A stretch of 64,000 nucleotides of DNA, taken from assembly GCF_001425835.1 (NCBI RefSeq), contig NZ_LMDP01000002.1, positions 310,001 to 374,000 on the forward strand. The letters are read 5' to 3'. Below the pieces are notes generated by a model. That model was not told where the DNA came from and made no database searches. It worked only from the letters and a program-made list of their open reading frames with translations. The stretch is from Afipia sp. Root123D2. Lineage in GTDB: Bacteria; Pseudomonadota; Alphaproteobacteria; Rhizobiales; Xanthobacteraceae. Shown here one piece after another: positions 42,391-50,735 of the stretch (positions within the stretch are counted from its first letter, which is position 1; each line of letters opens with the position of its first letter). Position numbers and translations under genes: made by a program.

Positions 42391-45300
42391 TCAAAACCGA
42401 TAATTCAGTCCGATCTTGAACGCGTGCATATCCAGACGGTTGGAGGCCTTGCGGCCATTGACCGTGCTATAACTCCCGGGAACTGTAATCATTGGTCCGT
42501 AAACCGGTATGGGCGGACCGCCCCGAGGGTTTGGTCGGTAATCGACGATCTCCTGATATTGATAAGACTGCGTCACGCCAGCTCGCGCTCTGGGAAAGAG
42601 AAAATTGTCCTCGCCGAAATCTGAGTACGAGTACTCGCCCTTTAGCGACCAGTTGTTGAGGAGCGCATATTCGACGCCTCCGCCCGCGGTCCAACCCTGC
42701 CGCATGACAGAAGTCCGTTCGCTGAATTCTGGTCCGCTCGTGCTCGTTCCGCCGGGCTGGGCCAAAGTGGAAAAATTGGATTGAAACTGCGCTCGCTCCT
42801 GGGTTTCCTTCAGCCAGGCGACACCACCCGTTCCAAAAACAAGTAGCCGGTCGAACGCAAATCCTGCCCGGCCGCGCAATGCCATCATCCAGTCCATGCC
42901 GTATTGCGTGCTGGCCTGCATCCATCCGCCAGCCATGAGCGCCGCGCCACCTTCGATCGCAAGAGATTTCTGCGTTTCGCCATGTTTCAGCCAGGTATGT
43001 TCGGCCTCCATGCCGATCACAAGGCCGCTTGCGAACTGATAGTTGAATCCGACCTGAAGACCCTTGGTGACGTTATTGAGGTCGATATCCGCGGACTCCG
43101 ACGCCGCGACGGGGGTGACAGCACCGTTCAAAGCGGTTGTGAATCCGCTGACATGGCCGAGCCCGTATCCAAGATAACCGCCGGCATAAAGACCCGTCCA
43201 GTCGCTTCCGGGCGCACCGTGCGATGCATTCCCCAAATGCACATCGGGTAACACCAGTCTCGCGCCGCCCAGCGTGGTTGTATACGACAGCCGCGCGGTT
43301 CGACCGGGCGACGGCATCCCTAGCGCGGTCATCGCGCCAAAATAGTATTCGTCTGTGATGTTCTCGATGCTGAGATTGAAAACACTGTCGTCCGAAAACT
43401 TATAGCTGGCGAAAGCATCGTAGACCGTATAGCCGGGAGGCGACATCGTGTAGCCGATCTGGCCCCTGCCTCCATTCCAGACGCTTCCAAAGCGGGTCGA
43501 TGCAAAGTGCATCCTGCCGCCGATGGTCATGCTCTGATCGAAAAGACGCACGCCCGCGGTGACACTGCCCGATGTGGTCGGCGGGATATAGTTCGTGGCG
43601 TAATCGGCCTGCTGCGGCGTCTGGAGGGGGGCTCCGATGTTCGTTCTAAGACCAGACGGTCCCGAGCACGTGGTCGGAGTCGGACAATATTCGACACGAT
43701 CATAGTTCGTGTAGGCGCCTTCTACGAAGGCCACGCCAGCATCGTATCCGCCGGAAACCTCGAACCCGCGATAGTTGGCGCTGTCCATGTTGATCCAGTG
43801 ATAGACATTCTGGCCGCCCCTCGACGAGCGAAGGCCGCGGAAAATGTAGTCGTCATAATGATTATCGAAGAAAGACAGTTTAGCGCGCAGCTTGTCGCCG
43901 GTTGTGAATACGTCCTTGCGCAGCAGGTTGACGCCGACTTCCTTGTTCTTGGATATCTCGGGGCGCAGATTGGGATTGTTGACCAAAAGGCCTTCGTAGT
44001 GCCAGTGGCTTTCGCGCAAGCTGGGAGGGCGGTAGCCCTCCTTGTATTGTCCATAGAATTGGAGCCCTTCCAGGGGACTCAGCACGATGCCCGCATTGGG
44101 GCTGAAGCGGCTTCCGGACCGTTCAGGATATTTCGCAAGATACCCCCCGCCCTCTGAATCGTAATAATCGAAGCGGCCCCCCGCCGACACAGTCAGCCAA
44201 TCGACCGGCTTGAGAGCCGCCTTGCTGAACGTGCCGCTCAACAGCCGCTCGCCTGTCGGGCCGAGTGTCATCCATCCGCCAGCTCCCGTGATCGTTGTGG
44301 GATATTGATCGGCGAACGCACTTTCACGGACGATCTCGGTGCCGTTGTCCCAGACCAATTCACCCAGCGGGGTGGCGAATGTCGATGCATTGCCGATATC
44401 GCCGCCAAGGGTGCGAACACCTCGCAAAGCAGTGTTGAAATCAGTCTTCAGATCGGTGAACCACAGGTTCGCGCGAAAATTGAGGTAGGGATTGTCAGAT
44501 GGATTATGCCGGTATTTGGCCGTGTAAGTATCGACACGGGTTCGCAGAAGCGCAACTTGACCGTAATTATCCAGCAATCCGGATGGCGCGATGTTGAACT
44601 CGCTGATTTCTCCGTAGATCGATCCGAAATAAAGATAGCTCAGTTCGAGCGATTGCCCATCGCCCCATTTGATCTTGCCCTTTGCCAGAAACGAGTCGGC
44701 GTTTTCCGAGGTGTTGAATGCTTCGCCCCCGGCCGGGACGCGGGCATTGGCGTTATTGCTGTCCCATGTGAAGTCGCCCCTTCTGAAAACAATGCCGGGC
44801 GGAACATTCGTGCCCACGAAATAGTTGCCTTGCTGGCGTTTCGAATACGCTGCGACGAACTCGTAGTGTTCCTTGATAGATGCAACGGCAACATTTCCCG
44901 AAAACATATCGCCATTGAGAAAACCCGGGCGTGCCTCGCTGGCCATGTTGATGACCGACGCAGGCGACTGAACCGGAGCGCGGGGCGTCACCGTGTTCGA
45001 ACCTGTGCTGGCCTTGAGACGAATGCCCGAGTCGTTGCCTTCCTTGACGATGTCCCTGGCCTCAAGCGTGCGAAAATTGATTGCACCGCCGATGGTGCCG
45101 GTGCCTACGCCGTCGCTCGGACCTTTGGAAATATCAACGCCGCCGATCATGTCCGGGTCGACGAACACCTCGTCGCGGGTGCCGCTGTAACCGCGGTATG
45201 AGCTCGATGTTTGCCTCGCGCCATCCACGGTCGTATTGACGCGCCCCATTCCCTGCAATCCACGGATGTTCGGATTGATGGACACGCCCGAGCGGCCTCC

Positions 45301-45864
45301 CGCCGAAATGACGCCAGGCGTCGTGCGGAAAACATCGCTCGTCGATATCGGAGGTATGCGATCCAACTCCTGGCGGGAAATGTTCGACACCGATCCCGGC
45401 GTCAGATACGGCGCATCGGCGGCCGTAGCGCCTACGCTCGATACGTCAACCGGATCAAGCACGACCGAACCATCGGACACCGCAAAATTTGACGTCTCAC
45501 CCTGGGATCGCTGAATCGTCACCGTCCGGGCGTTGGTGAAGCGATAGGTCAGCCCGGTGCCAGCCAGAATCCTGCCAAGTGCAGCATTTGCACTGAGATT
45601 GCCGGATACTGGTGACGACTTGCCGGTGACAGCCTCAGAACTGGGCCGGATGACCTGAATGTTCGTTGCGGCTGTAAAATCGGCAAGCGCAGCAAGCAAA
45701 GATTTCGAGGGAATATTGAAGGCGAAGCTGCGATCCGCCTGCGCTCCGCGCAGCTGAGTACCGGTTTGCGCAACCGCTTGCGGCACTGCTGCGAATGCCA
45801 TCAACAGCACCGTAACCGGGATGCTTCTCCGAGCGATATCCGCTCTCTTTTTGATCGTCGTCAT
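42391..45864 (-). CDS. TonB-dependent receptor with STN domain, fused to an Omp25/31-like beta-barrel
   Basis: A 1157-residue outer-membrane protein. Residues 1-32 are a signal peptide; an STN signalling domain follows (FNIPSKSLLAALADFTAATN, about 50-120), then the plug (INPNIRGLQGMGRVNTTVDG), then a haem/lactoferrin-receptor-type barrel with the EGYRPPSLRE box. Past residue about 870 there is a second, smaller barrel: SDWTGLYAGGYLGYGLGH to the terminal Phe (HAFKIGLNYRF), the pattern of Omp25/Omp31-type porins. Two barrels in one chain is unusual. The STN domain fits signalling to the FecR and FecI homologues encoded upstream. Confidence 0.88.
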   Translation of the reverse strand: MTTIKKRADIARRSIPVTVLLMAFAAVPQAVAQTGTQLRGAQADRSFAFNIPSKSLLAALADFTAATNIQVIRPSSEAVTGKSSPVSGNLSANAALGRILAGTGLTYRFTNARTVTIQRSQGETSNFAVSDGSVVLDPVDVSSVGATAADAPYLTPGSVSNISRQELDRIPPISTSDVFRTTPGVISAGGRSGVSINPNIRGLQGMGRVNTTVDGARQTSSSYRGYSGTRDEVFVDPDMIGGVDISKGPSDGVGTGTIGGAINFRTLEARDIVKEGNDSGIRLKASTGSNTVTPRAPVQSPASVINMASEARPGFLNGDMFSGNVAVASIKEHYEFVAAYSKRQQGNYFVGTNVPPGIVFRRGDFTWDSNNANARVPAGGEAFNTSENADSFLAKGKIKWGDGQSLELSYLYFGSIYGEISEFNIAPSGLLDNYGQVALLRTRVDTYTAKYRHNPSDNPYLNFRANLWFTDLKTDFNTALRGVRTLGGDIGNASTFATPLGELVWDNGTEIVRESAFADQYPTTITGAGGWMTLGPTGERLLSGTFSKAALKPVDWLTVSAGGRFDYYDSEGGGYLAKYPERSGSRFSPNAGIVLSPLEGLQFYGQYKEGYRPPSLRESHWHYEGLLVNNPNLRPEISKNKEVGVNLLRKDVFTTGDKLRAKLSFFDNHYDDYIFRGLRSSRGGQNVYHWINMDSANYRGFEVSGGYDAGVAFVEGAYTNYDRVEYCPTPTTCSGPSGLRTNIGAPLQTPQQADYATNYIPPTTSGSVTAGVRLFDQSMTIGGRMHFASTRFGSVWNGGRGQIGYTMSPPGYTVYDAFASYKFSDDSVFNLSIENITDEYYFGAMTALGMPSPGRTARLSYTTTLGGARLVLPDVHLGNASHGAPGSDWTGLYAGGYLGYGLGHVSGFTTALNGAVTPVAASESADIDLNNVTKGLQVGFNYQFASGLVIGMEAEHTWLKHGETQKSLAIEGGAALMAGGWMQASTQYGMDWMMALRGRAGFAFDRLLVFGTGGVAWLKETQERAQFQSNFSTLAQPGGTSTSGPEFSERTSVMRQGWTAGGGVEYALLNNWSLKGEYSYSDFGEDNFLFPRARAGVTQSYQYQEIVDYRPNPRGGPPIPVYGPMITVPGSYSTVNGRKASNRLDMHAFKIGLNYRF

Positions 45865-45959
45865 CGAACCTCAGTCCACTCAGCGGCCGAAATGCTTAAC
45901 GGCCACATGCAGACAACGATTCAGACGAGCGAACCCCGTAAAAAAAATCTCAGGCCATG

Positions 45960-46940
45960 TCAGCGGAAAACCAGCGTAGCAAGACCGGGAACCGTGACGG
46001 TTCGCAATCCAAGCGCAGAACGCAACGCCTCGACGATAGCGTCGGGATCATCCGCCTTGAAAACGCCAGTCAGCTTCAACTGCCGCAGGGAGTTGTCAGT
46101 CATCATCACGCGGCCGGGCTGCATGCGCGCGAGTTCGTCGATCACTCTGCCGAGCGGCGCCTGATCGAGGATGATCAGCCCCCTGCGCCACGCAAGCGCA
46201 GTCTCCGGGTCGGCTTCAACCACCGGTCCGATGCGCCCCCCTCCGACGGACAGATGCTTACCGGCAGGAACCTGAACGCGGTCGGCACCCGAACGCGACA
46301 CGGCCACCAGCCCGCGCTCGACCGTGACGCCGACTTCTCCCTGCTCTTGATCGACGGAGAAAGCGGTGCCGAGAACACGCGTTTCAACCACACCTGAGTG
46401 CACGGAGAAGGGTGACTTGGGATTGTGGACGACATCGAACCACGCACGCCCGCGCAGCAATTCGATTGACCTTCCGTCTGCCGTAAACTTGACGGTAACG
46501 GCTGTATCGCCATCGAGATAAACCTGCGAGCCGTCGGCCAAACTGACGTTGCGCCGTTCGCCGGGCCTCGTCGCATGATCCGCCCGGAGGCGATCGAAAA
46601 ACCCCGGATCGCGCCAGATCAGCCCTCCAATCGCAACCAGAAGGCAGGCGGCCAAAGCTGATCCGACAGCCCCGCCCCGGGCAGACAGTGGCCTCGGCTT
46701 TTTCAACCCTTGCCGGTGCCAGCCTCCTTCGCCCAGGATTGCCGCGGGCGCATCCAGGTTATTCCAAAGGCTCTTGACGTCGTTGAACGCTTGATGGTGA
46801 GCGGGGTCTTCAGCGAGCCAGCGCCGGAACTCGCGGCGCTCTTGGTCAGCGACATCGGGCTCATTCAGACGCACGAACCATGCGGTAGCTTCGCGCTCCC
46901 GTTTCTCGGTATCCGGTATCTTCTCTGAATCGGAGTTCAT
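45960..46940 (-). CDS. fecR: FecR-family anti-sigma regulator
   Basis: A 326-residue inner-membrane signalling protein. The cytoplasmic N-terminus (ATAWFVRLNEPDVADQERRE, FRRWLAEDPAHHQAF) binds the sigma factor; one transmembrane helix follows (ALAACLLVAIGGLIW, about residues 93-107), and the periplasmic part has the FecR domain (VETRVLGTAFSV) and an STN-like C-terminus. It relays the receptor signal to the sigma factor encoded just upstream. Gene order sigma-FecR-receptor is the standard Fec arrangement. Confidence 0.93.
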   Translation of the reverse strand: MNSDSEKIPDTEKREREATAWFVRLNEPDVADQERREFRRWLAEDPAHHQAFNDVKSLWNNLDAPAAILGEGGWHRQGLKKPRPLSARGGAVGSALAACLLVAIGGLIWRDPGFFDRLRADHATRPGERRNVSLADGSQVYLDGDTAVTVKFTADGRSIELLRGRAWFDVVHNPKSPFSVHSGVVETRVLGTAFSVDQEQGEVGVTVERGLVAVSRSGADRVQVPAGKHLSVGGGRIGPVVEADPETALAWRRGLIILDQAPLGRVIDELARMQPGRVMMTDNSLRQLKLTGVFKADDPDAIVEALRSALGLRTVTVPGLATLVFR

Positions 46941-47008
46941 CTGAGAACCGCGCTCGTCCCGTCGTTATAGACCCGACAGTAAGAGAACGATTCTAACGCC
47001 GGAATCCC

Positions 47009-47512
47009 TCATTCCGTATCACGATTTCTCTGCCAAGTACGGCAGAAGGAAATCGCACGGACCATATCTTTTTCAACTGTGCTGACGGAGATGCCGAGTG
47101 CTTTGGCGATCTGGGGATGGCTCATGCCGTCCAGTTTGCTCAGCAGGAATATCTGCTGCGTGCGTTTGGGCAGCGTCGCAAGCGCCGCCAGAAGCGCCTC
47201 CAACTCCTCCCGCATCGCAAGAACATGCTCGGGAGCGTGTTCATCGACGGCATCCTGTTCGATCTGGGCCGCCCGGGCATAACCATCTCGCACGCGCTGC
47301 CCGCGAAGATGATCCAGTGCTAGGTTTTGAGCGGTCCGAAACAGCAGGCCGCGATCGGCTGCGCCAACAGGGTGGGCGTGGAGCTTGATATAAGTATCCT
47401 GCGTCAAGTCCTCGGCGATGGTGCGGTTGCCGACGATGCGCTTAATCAGCCGGTGCAGACGTCCACGTTCCGAAGAGTATAGAGCGGCAAGGTCTAATGT
47501 ACGCACACTCAT
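47009..47512 (-). CDS. fecI: FecI-like ECF RNA polymerase sigma factor
   Basis: A 167-residue ECF sigma factor, started at the Met beginning MSVRTLDLAALY (47512); 12 further codons upstream are open. Region 2 reads IVGNRTIAEDLTQDTYIKL and region 4 LPKRTQQIFLLSKLDGMSHP with QIAKALGISVSTVEKDM. It would direct transcription of the receptor operon when FecR receives the surface signal. An Irr-like box lies about 90 bases upstream. Confidence 0.93.
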   Translation of the reverse strand: MSVRTLDLAALYSSERGRLHRLIKRIVGNRTIAEDLTQDTYIKLHAHPVGAADRGLLFRTAQNLALDHLRGQRVRDGYARAAQIEQDAVDEHAPEHVLAMREELEALLAALATLPKRTQQIFLLSKLDGMSHPQIAKALGISVSTVEKDMVRAISFCRTWQRNRDTE

Positions 47513-47599
47513 CGATAAGCCCGTAGCGACGCAATCGCGCGCTTCCAATCAATGGGTGAACAGTTAGCGTGGCGGCAATTCTGTCGCAAATACAATAAA

Positions 47600-47614
47600 T
47601 TAGATCGTATCTAA
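47600..47614. promoter_or_regulatory. Irr/ICE-like iron-control box before the sigma gene
   Basis: TTAGAT-CGT-ATCTAA is a perfect inverted repeat; with flanks it has the shape of the rhizobial ICE motif TTTAGAA-N3-TTCTAAA, with one changed base in each arm. Position upstream of an iron-type ECF sigma gene supports control by Irr or a related iron regulator. Confidence 0.5.
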
Positions 47615-47718
47615 GATGGCTCATGCGAATTCATCAAGTTCAGGTGGTTGGGTGCGTGCAACGCATGCTGATCAAGATAGTCGCAATTCTTGCAAGGCAT
47701 CGTTGGTCCTGTGACCTC

Positions 47719-47781
47719 GATCCCGTGAAGTTGCTCAAACACTGCTTTGGCGGCCGTGGCGTCCCAAGCCGCGCAGCTTAG
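47719..47781 (+). pseudogene. 3' remnant of a second XRE-type gene
   Basis: The frame reads DPVKLLKHCFGGRGVPSRAA then stop, matching DPVKLFKDYVGGKGSPKAAS at the end of the intact XRE protein. DNA similarity begins at GATCCCGTGAAG and continues into copy 2 of the 68-bp repeat. No upstream helix-turn-helix part is present. It shows that the repeat pair extends into a duplicated gene end. Confidence 0.65.
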
Positions 47782-47785
47782 GGGT

Positions 47786-47853
47786 TTTCCTGATCATTTT
47801 ATGATCCGGATCGGCTGATATGAGCCACTAGATTGCTGCGTTTCCGCTCGACT
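47786..47853. repeat. 68-bp direct repeat, copy 2
   Basis: Same orientation as copy 1 at 42183-42250 and identical at 64 of 68 positions. The changes break the long hairpin of copy 1 down to its inner GATCAT/ATGATC part. It lies between the XRE remnant and the start of the recombinase module. Confidence 0.85.
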
Positions 47854-47899
47854 TCCCTCACACGTGGAGCGTCACTGTCACCGTAAATGGAGGCAGATG

Positions 47900-48121
47900 A
47901 TGGACCGCAAAATCACAGAACAGGCAATTGGACTGATCCTCACCGAGATCGGCATTCGCCTCGGCGAGGCCACTCGGATCGCCAAAGCTGCTGAAGCCTG
48001 CGCGCTCGCTGGAAGCATTAGTGAAGGCGTGAGAGTCTCGATGGATCTCGAACAGATCGTCTATGAGACCGGCCGTTTGCAGGATGCGGCTTCACTGCTC
48101 AACCGGTTGTCGCTCAAATAA
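47900..48121 (+). CDS. Small helical protein of the recombinase module
   Basis: A 73-residue helical protein from the ATG at 47900 behind GGAGG. The pattern KITEQAIGLILTEIGIRLGE followed by ALAGSISEGVRVSMDLEQIV is one I see as the first small gene before DUF3489-DUF2924-recombinase modules in alphaproteobacteria. No function is established. Confidence 0.65.
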   Translation: MDRKITEQAIGLILTEIGIRLGEATRIAKAAEACALAGSISEGVRVSMDLEQIVYETGRLQDAASLLNRLSLK

Positions 48122-48221
48122 GATCGATCCCTTCGAATCCATGGATTCTCCGCCCGTCGGCAACCGACGGGCTTGCAGCAGTGGCGGCACAGGATGCTGT
48201 CATGCATGCAGGAGAACCAGA

Positions 48222-48575
48222 ATGCCCACCAGCAATCGTAAGCCACCTCGCAAGACGGCGCGTAAATCCCGACCGGCACCAAAGCGATCGACCAAACCAG
48301 CTTTGAAGGCTCCGCCGCCTGTCGCGCCGAAGAAGCCGGTAACTCTGAAGACGCCAGATGCGGCCGTGTCCAAACAGGACAGGGTCCTCGACATGCTCCG
48401 CGCGCCGTCCGGCACCACCATCGCCACTATCATGAAAGCCACCGAGTGGCAGCAACATTCAGTGCGAGGATTCTTTGCGGGAGTCGTCCGCAAGAAACTG
48501 AAGCTCAATCTGATCTCTGACAAGGTTGGTGGCGAGCGCCGCTACCGGATTGGCAAGCCTGCAGGCTCGAGGTGA
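48222..48575 (+). CDS. DUF3489 protein
   Basis: A 117-residue protein from the ATG at 48222 behind AGGAGA. Residues 1-50 are a basic Lys/Pro/Ala-rich tail; residues 55-115 form the DUF3489 winged-helix-like domain (VLDMLRAPSGTTIATIMKAT, WQQHSVRGFFAGVVRKKL). It is a constant partner of DUF2924 and large serine recombinases in alphaproteobacterial mobile modules, and may bind DNA at the element ends. Its stop overlaps the DUF2924 start (TGATG). Confidence 0.9.
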   Translation: MPTSNRKPPRKTARKSRPAPKRSTKPALKAPPPVAPKKPVTLKTPDAAVSKQDRVLDMLRAPSGTTIATIMKATEWQQHSVRGFFAGVVRKKLKLNLISDKVGGERRYRIGKPAGSR

Positions 48576-49105
48576 TGCACACCCGTTCCCCATCGAATGG
48601 GCGACCAATCGATCCCAGGGTGGAAGCCGAGCTAAAACAGATCGGCTCCATGTCTATTGCCAACTTGCGGATCAGATATCGGGAGCTAATCCGGTCCGAA
48701 CCTCCCCGGGCATTTGGGCCAGACCTGCTGCGGCGGAGTATTGCCCAGCGCGTACAGGACAAAGCCTATGGCGGCTTTTCTGGGGAGGCGAAGAAGCTAC
48801 TCGGCCAACTGGTACGATCGGTAGCTTCCGGAAAGACTGGCCCTCTTGAGATGCCGCAGCGGATTAAACCCGGTTCGGAACTGGTGCGGGTTTGGAACGA
48901 ACAAACGCATAGGGTCACAGTGTTGGCCAAGGGTTTCGCCTACCAAGGGGAGGTCTTCACCAGCCTCTCGGAGATCGCCAATCGGATCACCGGCACGCGG
49001 TGGAATGGCCCGAAGTTCTTTGGGCTGCGGACGGCAAGCAAAGAAGCAAGCAAGACGGTCCAGGCAAAAAGGGTTAGAAAGGGAGCCTGCCGTGGCCGCA
49101 AGTAA
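48575..49105 (+). CDS. DUF2924 protein
   Basis: A 176-residue protein started at the ATG in TGATG. It has the DUF2924 order: an N-terminal helical half (LRIRYRELIRSEPPRAFGPD, LLRRSIAQRVQDKAYGG) and a C-terminal part like a small beta-hairpin and SPRY-less RAMA-type module (YQGEVFTSLSEIANRITGTR, WNGPKFFGLR). The RAMA-like C-terminus suggests DNA binding. It overlaps the recombinase start by 14 bases. Confidence 0.88.
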   Translation: MHTRSPSNGRPIDPRVEAELKQIGSMSIANLRIRYRELIRSEPPRAFGPDLLRRSIAQRVQDKAYGGFSGEAKKLLGQLVRSVASGKTGPLEMPQRIKPGSELVRVWNEQTHRVTVLAKGFAYQGEVFTSLSEIANRITGTRWNGPKFFGLRTASKEASKTVQAKRVRKGACRGRK

Positions 49106-50630
49106 TATGAAACCGGTTCGCTGCGCCATCTACACCCGTAAATCCACTGAGCACGGTCTTGAACTTGAGTTCAATTCGCTCGATGCTCAACGGGAAGCAT
49201 GTGAGGCCTATATCAAGAGTCAGGCCTCACAGGGATGGCGTGTTCTACCTCAGCCTTATGATGATCCGGCGTTCTCCGGCGGCAATCTCGATCGCCCTGC
49301 CCTGAAGCAGCTTCTGGCAGACATCGAGGCCGGTCTGATCGACGTCATTGTCGTCTACAAGATTGACCGCCTGACCCGATCTCTCGCTGACTTCGCCAAG
49401 CTGGTCGAGACCTTCGATCGGAAGTCAATCTCATTCGTCGCTGTGACCCAACAGTTCAACACCACCTCGTCTATGGGACGGCTGACATTGAATGTGCTGC
49501 TGTCCTTTGCCCAGTTCGAGCGAGAACTGGCGTCCGAGCGCGTCCGGGACAAAGTCGCCGCTTCCCGCCGCAAAGGCAAATGGACCGGCGGGACTGTTCC
49601 CCTCGGCTACGAGGCCAAAGAAAAGAAACTCGTTATAAATCTGAAGGAAGCCGAAACCGTCCGCACCATCTTCAGGCAATATATCGCTCTGAAATCCTTC
49701 AGCCGCCTAGTCCAGAATCTCGACCAGCGCGGCATCGTCACCAAACGGCGCGACACCAAGGTCCCGAAATTTCGTGGCGGCATCCCCTTCACCTATGGTC
49801 CCCTCGCCCATCTTCTGAAGAACCGCGTCTACCTCGGCGAGGTCCATCATGATGGCAAATGGTATCCGGCTGAGCACAAGTCAATTCTCGATCAAAAGAG
49901 CTTCGATCAGGTGCAGACACTGCTCGCCGAAAACCGCGTCACCACACAAACCCGTCGATCAACCAGCGGGGCGCTTCTCACCGGCAAGATTCTCGATGAT
50001 CGTGGCAACCGAATGAGCCCGAGCTTTACGGTCAAGAACGGCATTCGTTATCGGTTCTATATTTCACGCGCTCTTATGCGCGGCAGAAAAACTCAAGCCG
50101 GCTCCGTTGCCCGGATTCCAGCACAGGCCATCGAGAACCTGGTCATCACGGCGATCCGGGAGCACCTCGCACTGGACGTGCAGACTCCCGATGATCAGCT
50201 CAGACATCTTGTCGTGGATTCCGTTGCTGACGTCGTCGTGCATCCCAAGAAGATCATGATCCGCCTGCAATCAGACAATGCACAAACCATCGAGATTCCG
50301 TGGCAAGCCTCAGTGAAGAACGGTCCCGCACTGGCGCCATCCTCGAACTATGCCGATCAGCCAGATCCAAAGCTTTTGCAGGCAATTGTTCGTGCGCATG
50401 CCTGGCTGCGGGATCTAAAGTTGGGCAAATTCGACAGCGTCGAGGCGATAGCCACGTCGGTCAAACTCCATCCGAAAGTCGTTCGGCAGGAGCTGCGCTA
50501 TGCGTTTCTGGCGCCTTCCATTACCGAGGCCATTCTGACGGGTGATCAACCGCCAACCATCACGCTGGCCCGGATTCCAAAGACACTGCCTTTGGCCTGG
50601 TCTGGGCAATGCCGCACCTTGGGGTTTTGA
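49092..50630 (+). CDS. Large serine recombinase
   Basis: A 512-residue site-specific recombinase. I favour the GTG at 49092 (GGGAG seven bases upstream) over the ATG at 49107. The catalytic domain has the active-site serine in IYTRKST, FSGGNLDRPAL, VVYKIDRLTR and ASERVRDKVAASRRKGKWTGG; the recombinase domain and a coiled-coil region follow. The zinc-ribbon position (ALLTGKILDDRGNRMSPS) lacks the cysteines usually found there. It probably moves the DNA in which it lies. A 17-bp sequence just after its stop recurs 3.7 kb downstream. Confidence 0.93.
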   Translation: MAASNMKPVRCAIYTRKSTEHGLELEFNSLDAQREACEAYIKSQASQGWRVLPQPYDDPAFSGGNLDRPALKQLLADIEAGLIDVIVVYKIDRLTRSLADFAKLVETFDRKSISFVAVTQQFNTTSSMGRLTLNVLLSFAQFERELASERVRDKVAASRRKGKWTGGTVPLGYEAKEKKLVINLKEAETVRTIFRQYIALKSFSRLVQNLDQRGIVTKRRDTKVPKFRGGIPFTYGPLAHLLKNRVYLGEVHHDGKWYPAEHKSILDQKSFDQVQTLLAENRVTTQTRRSTSGALLTGKILDDRGNRMSPSFTVKNGIRYRFYISRALMRGRKTQAGSVARIPAQAIENLVITAIREHLALDVQTPDDQLRHLVVDSVADVVVHPKKIMIRLQSDNAQTIEIPWQASVKNGPALAPSSNYADQPDPKLLQAIVRAHAWLRDLKLGKFDSVEAIATSVKLHPKVVRQELRYAFLAPSITEAILTGDQPPTITLARIPKTLPLAWSGQCRTLGF

Positions 50631-50637
50631 TCGGAGC

Positions 50638-50658
50638 CGCCCATCCGATGTTATGGAA
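50638..50658. repeat. Att-like direct repeat, left copy
   Basis: CGCCCATCCGATGTTATGGAA begins 8 bases after the recombinase stop. Its last 17 bases recur exactly at 54380-54396. The two could be attachment-site halves flanking the RecQ/exonuclease/SRA-HNH genes. Confidence 0.6.
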
Positions 50659-50735
50659 CAAAAAACTCCCCCGCGCGCCGGACGCGGGCTTCGTCGACCT
50701 AGAAAATGGAAGGTGCCGCGAGTTCTCTATCCCCG

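Noticed and set aside
44305-45201. 298-codon plus-strand frame inside the receptor gene
   Set aside because: Antisense to conserved plug and barrel motifs of the TonB-dependent receptor.
42183-47853. The 68-bp repeats as attachment sites of an integrase
   Set aside because: No integrase gene lies between them and the similarity extends into a gene end, which fits duplication of a module end better than classical att sites.
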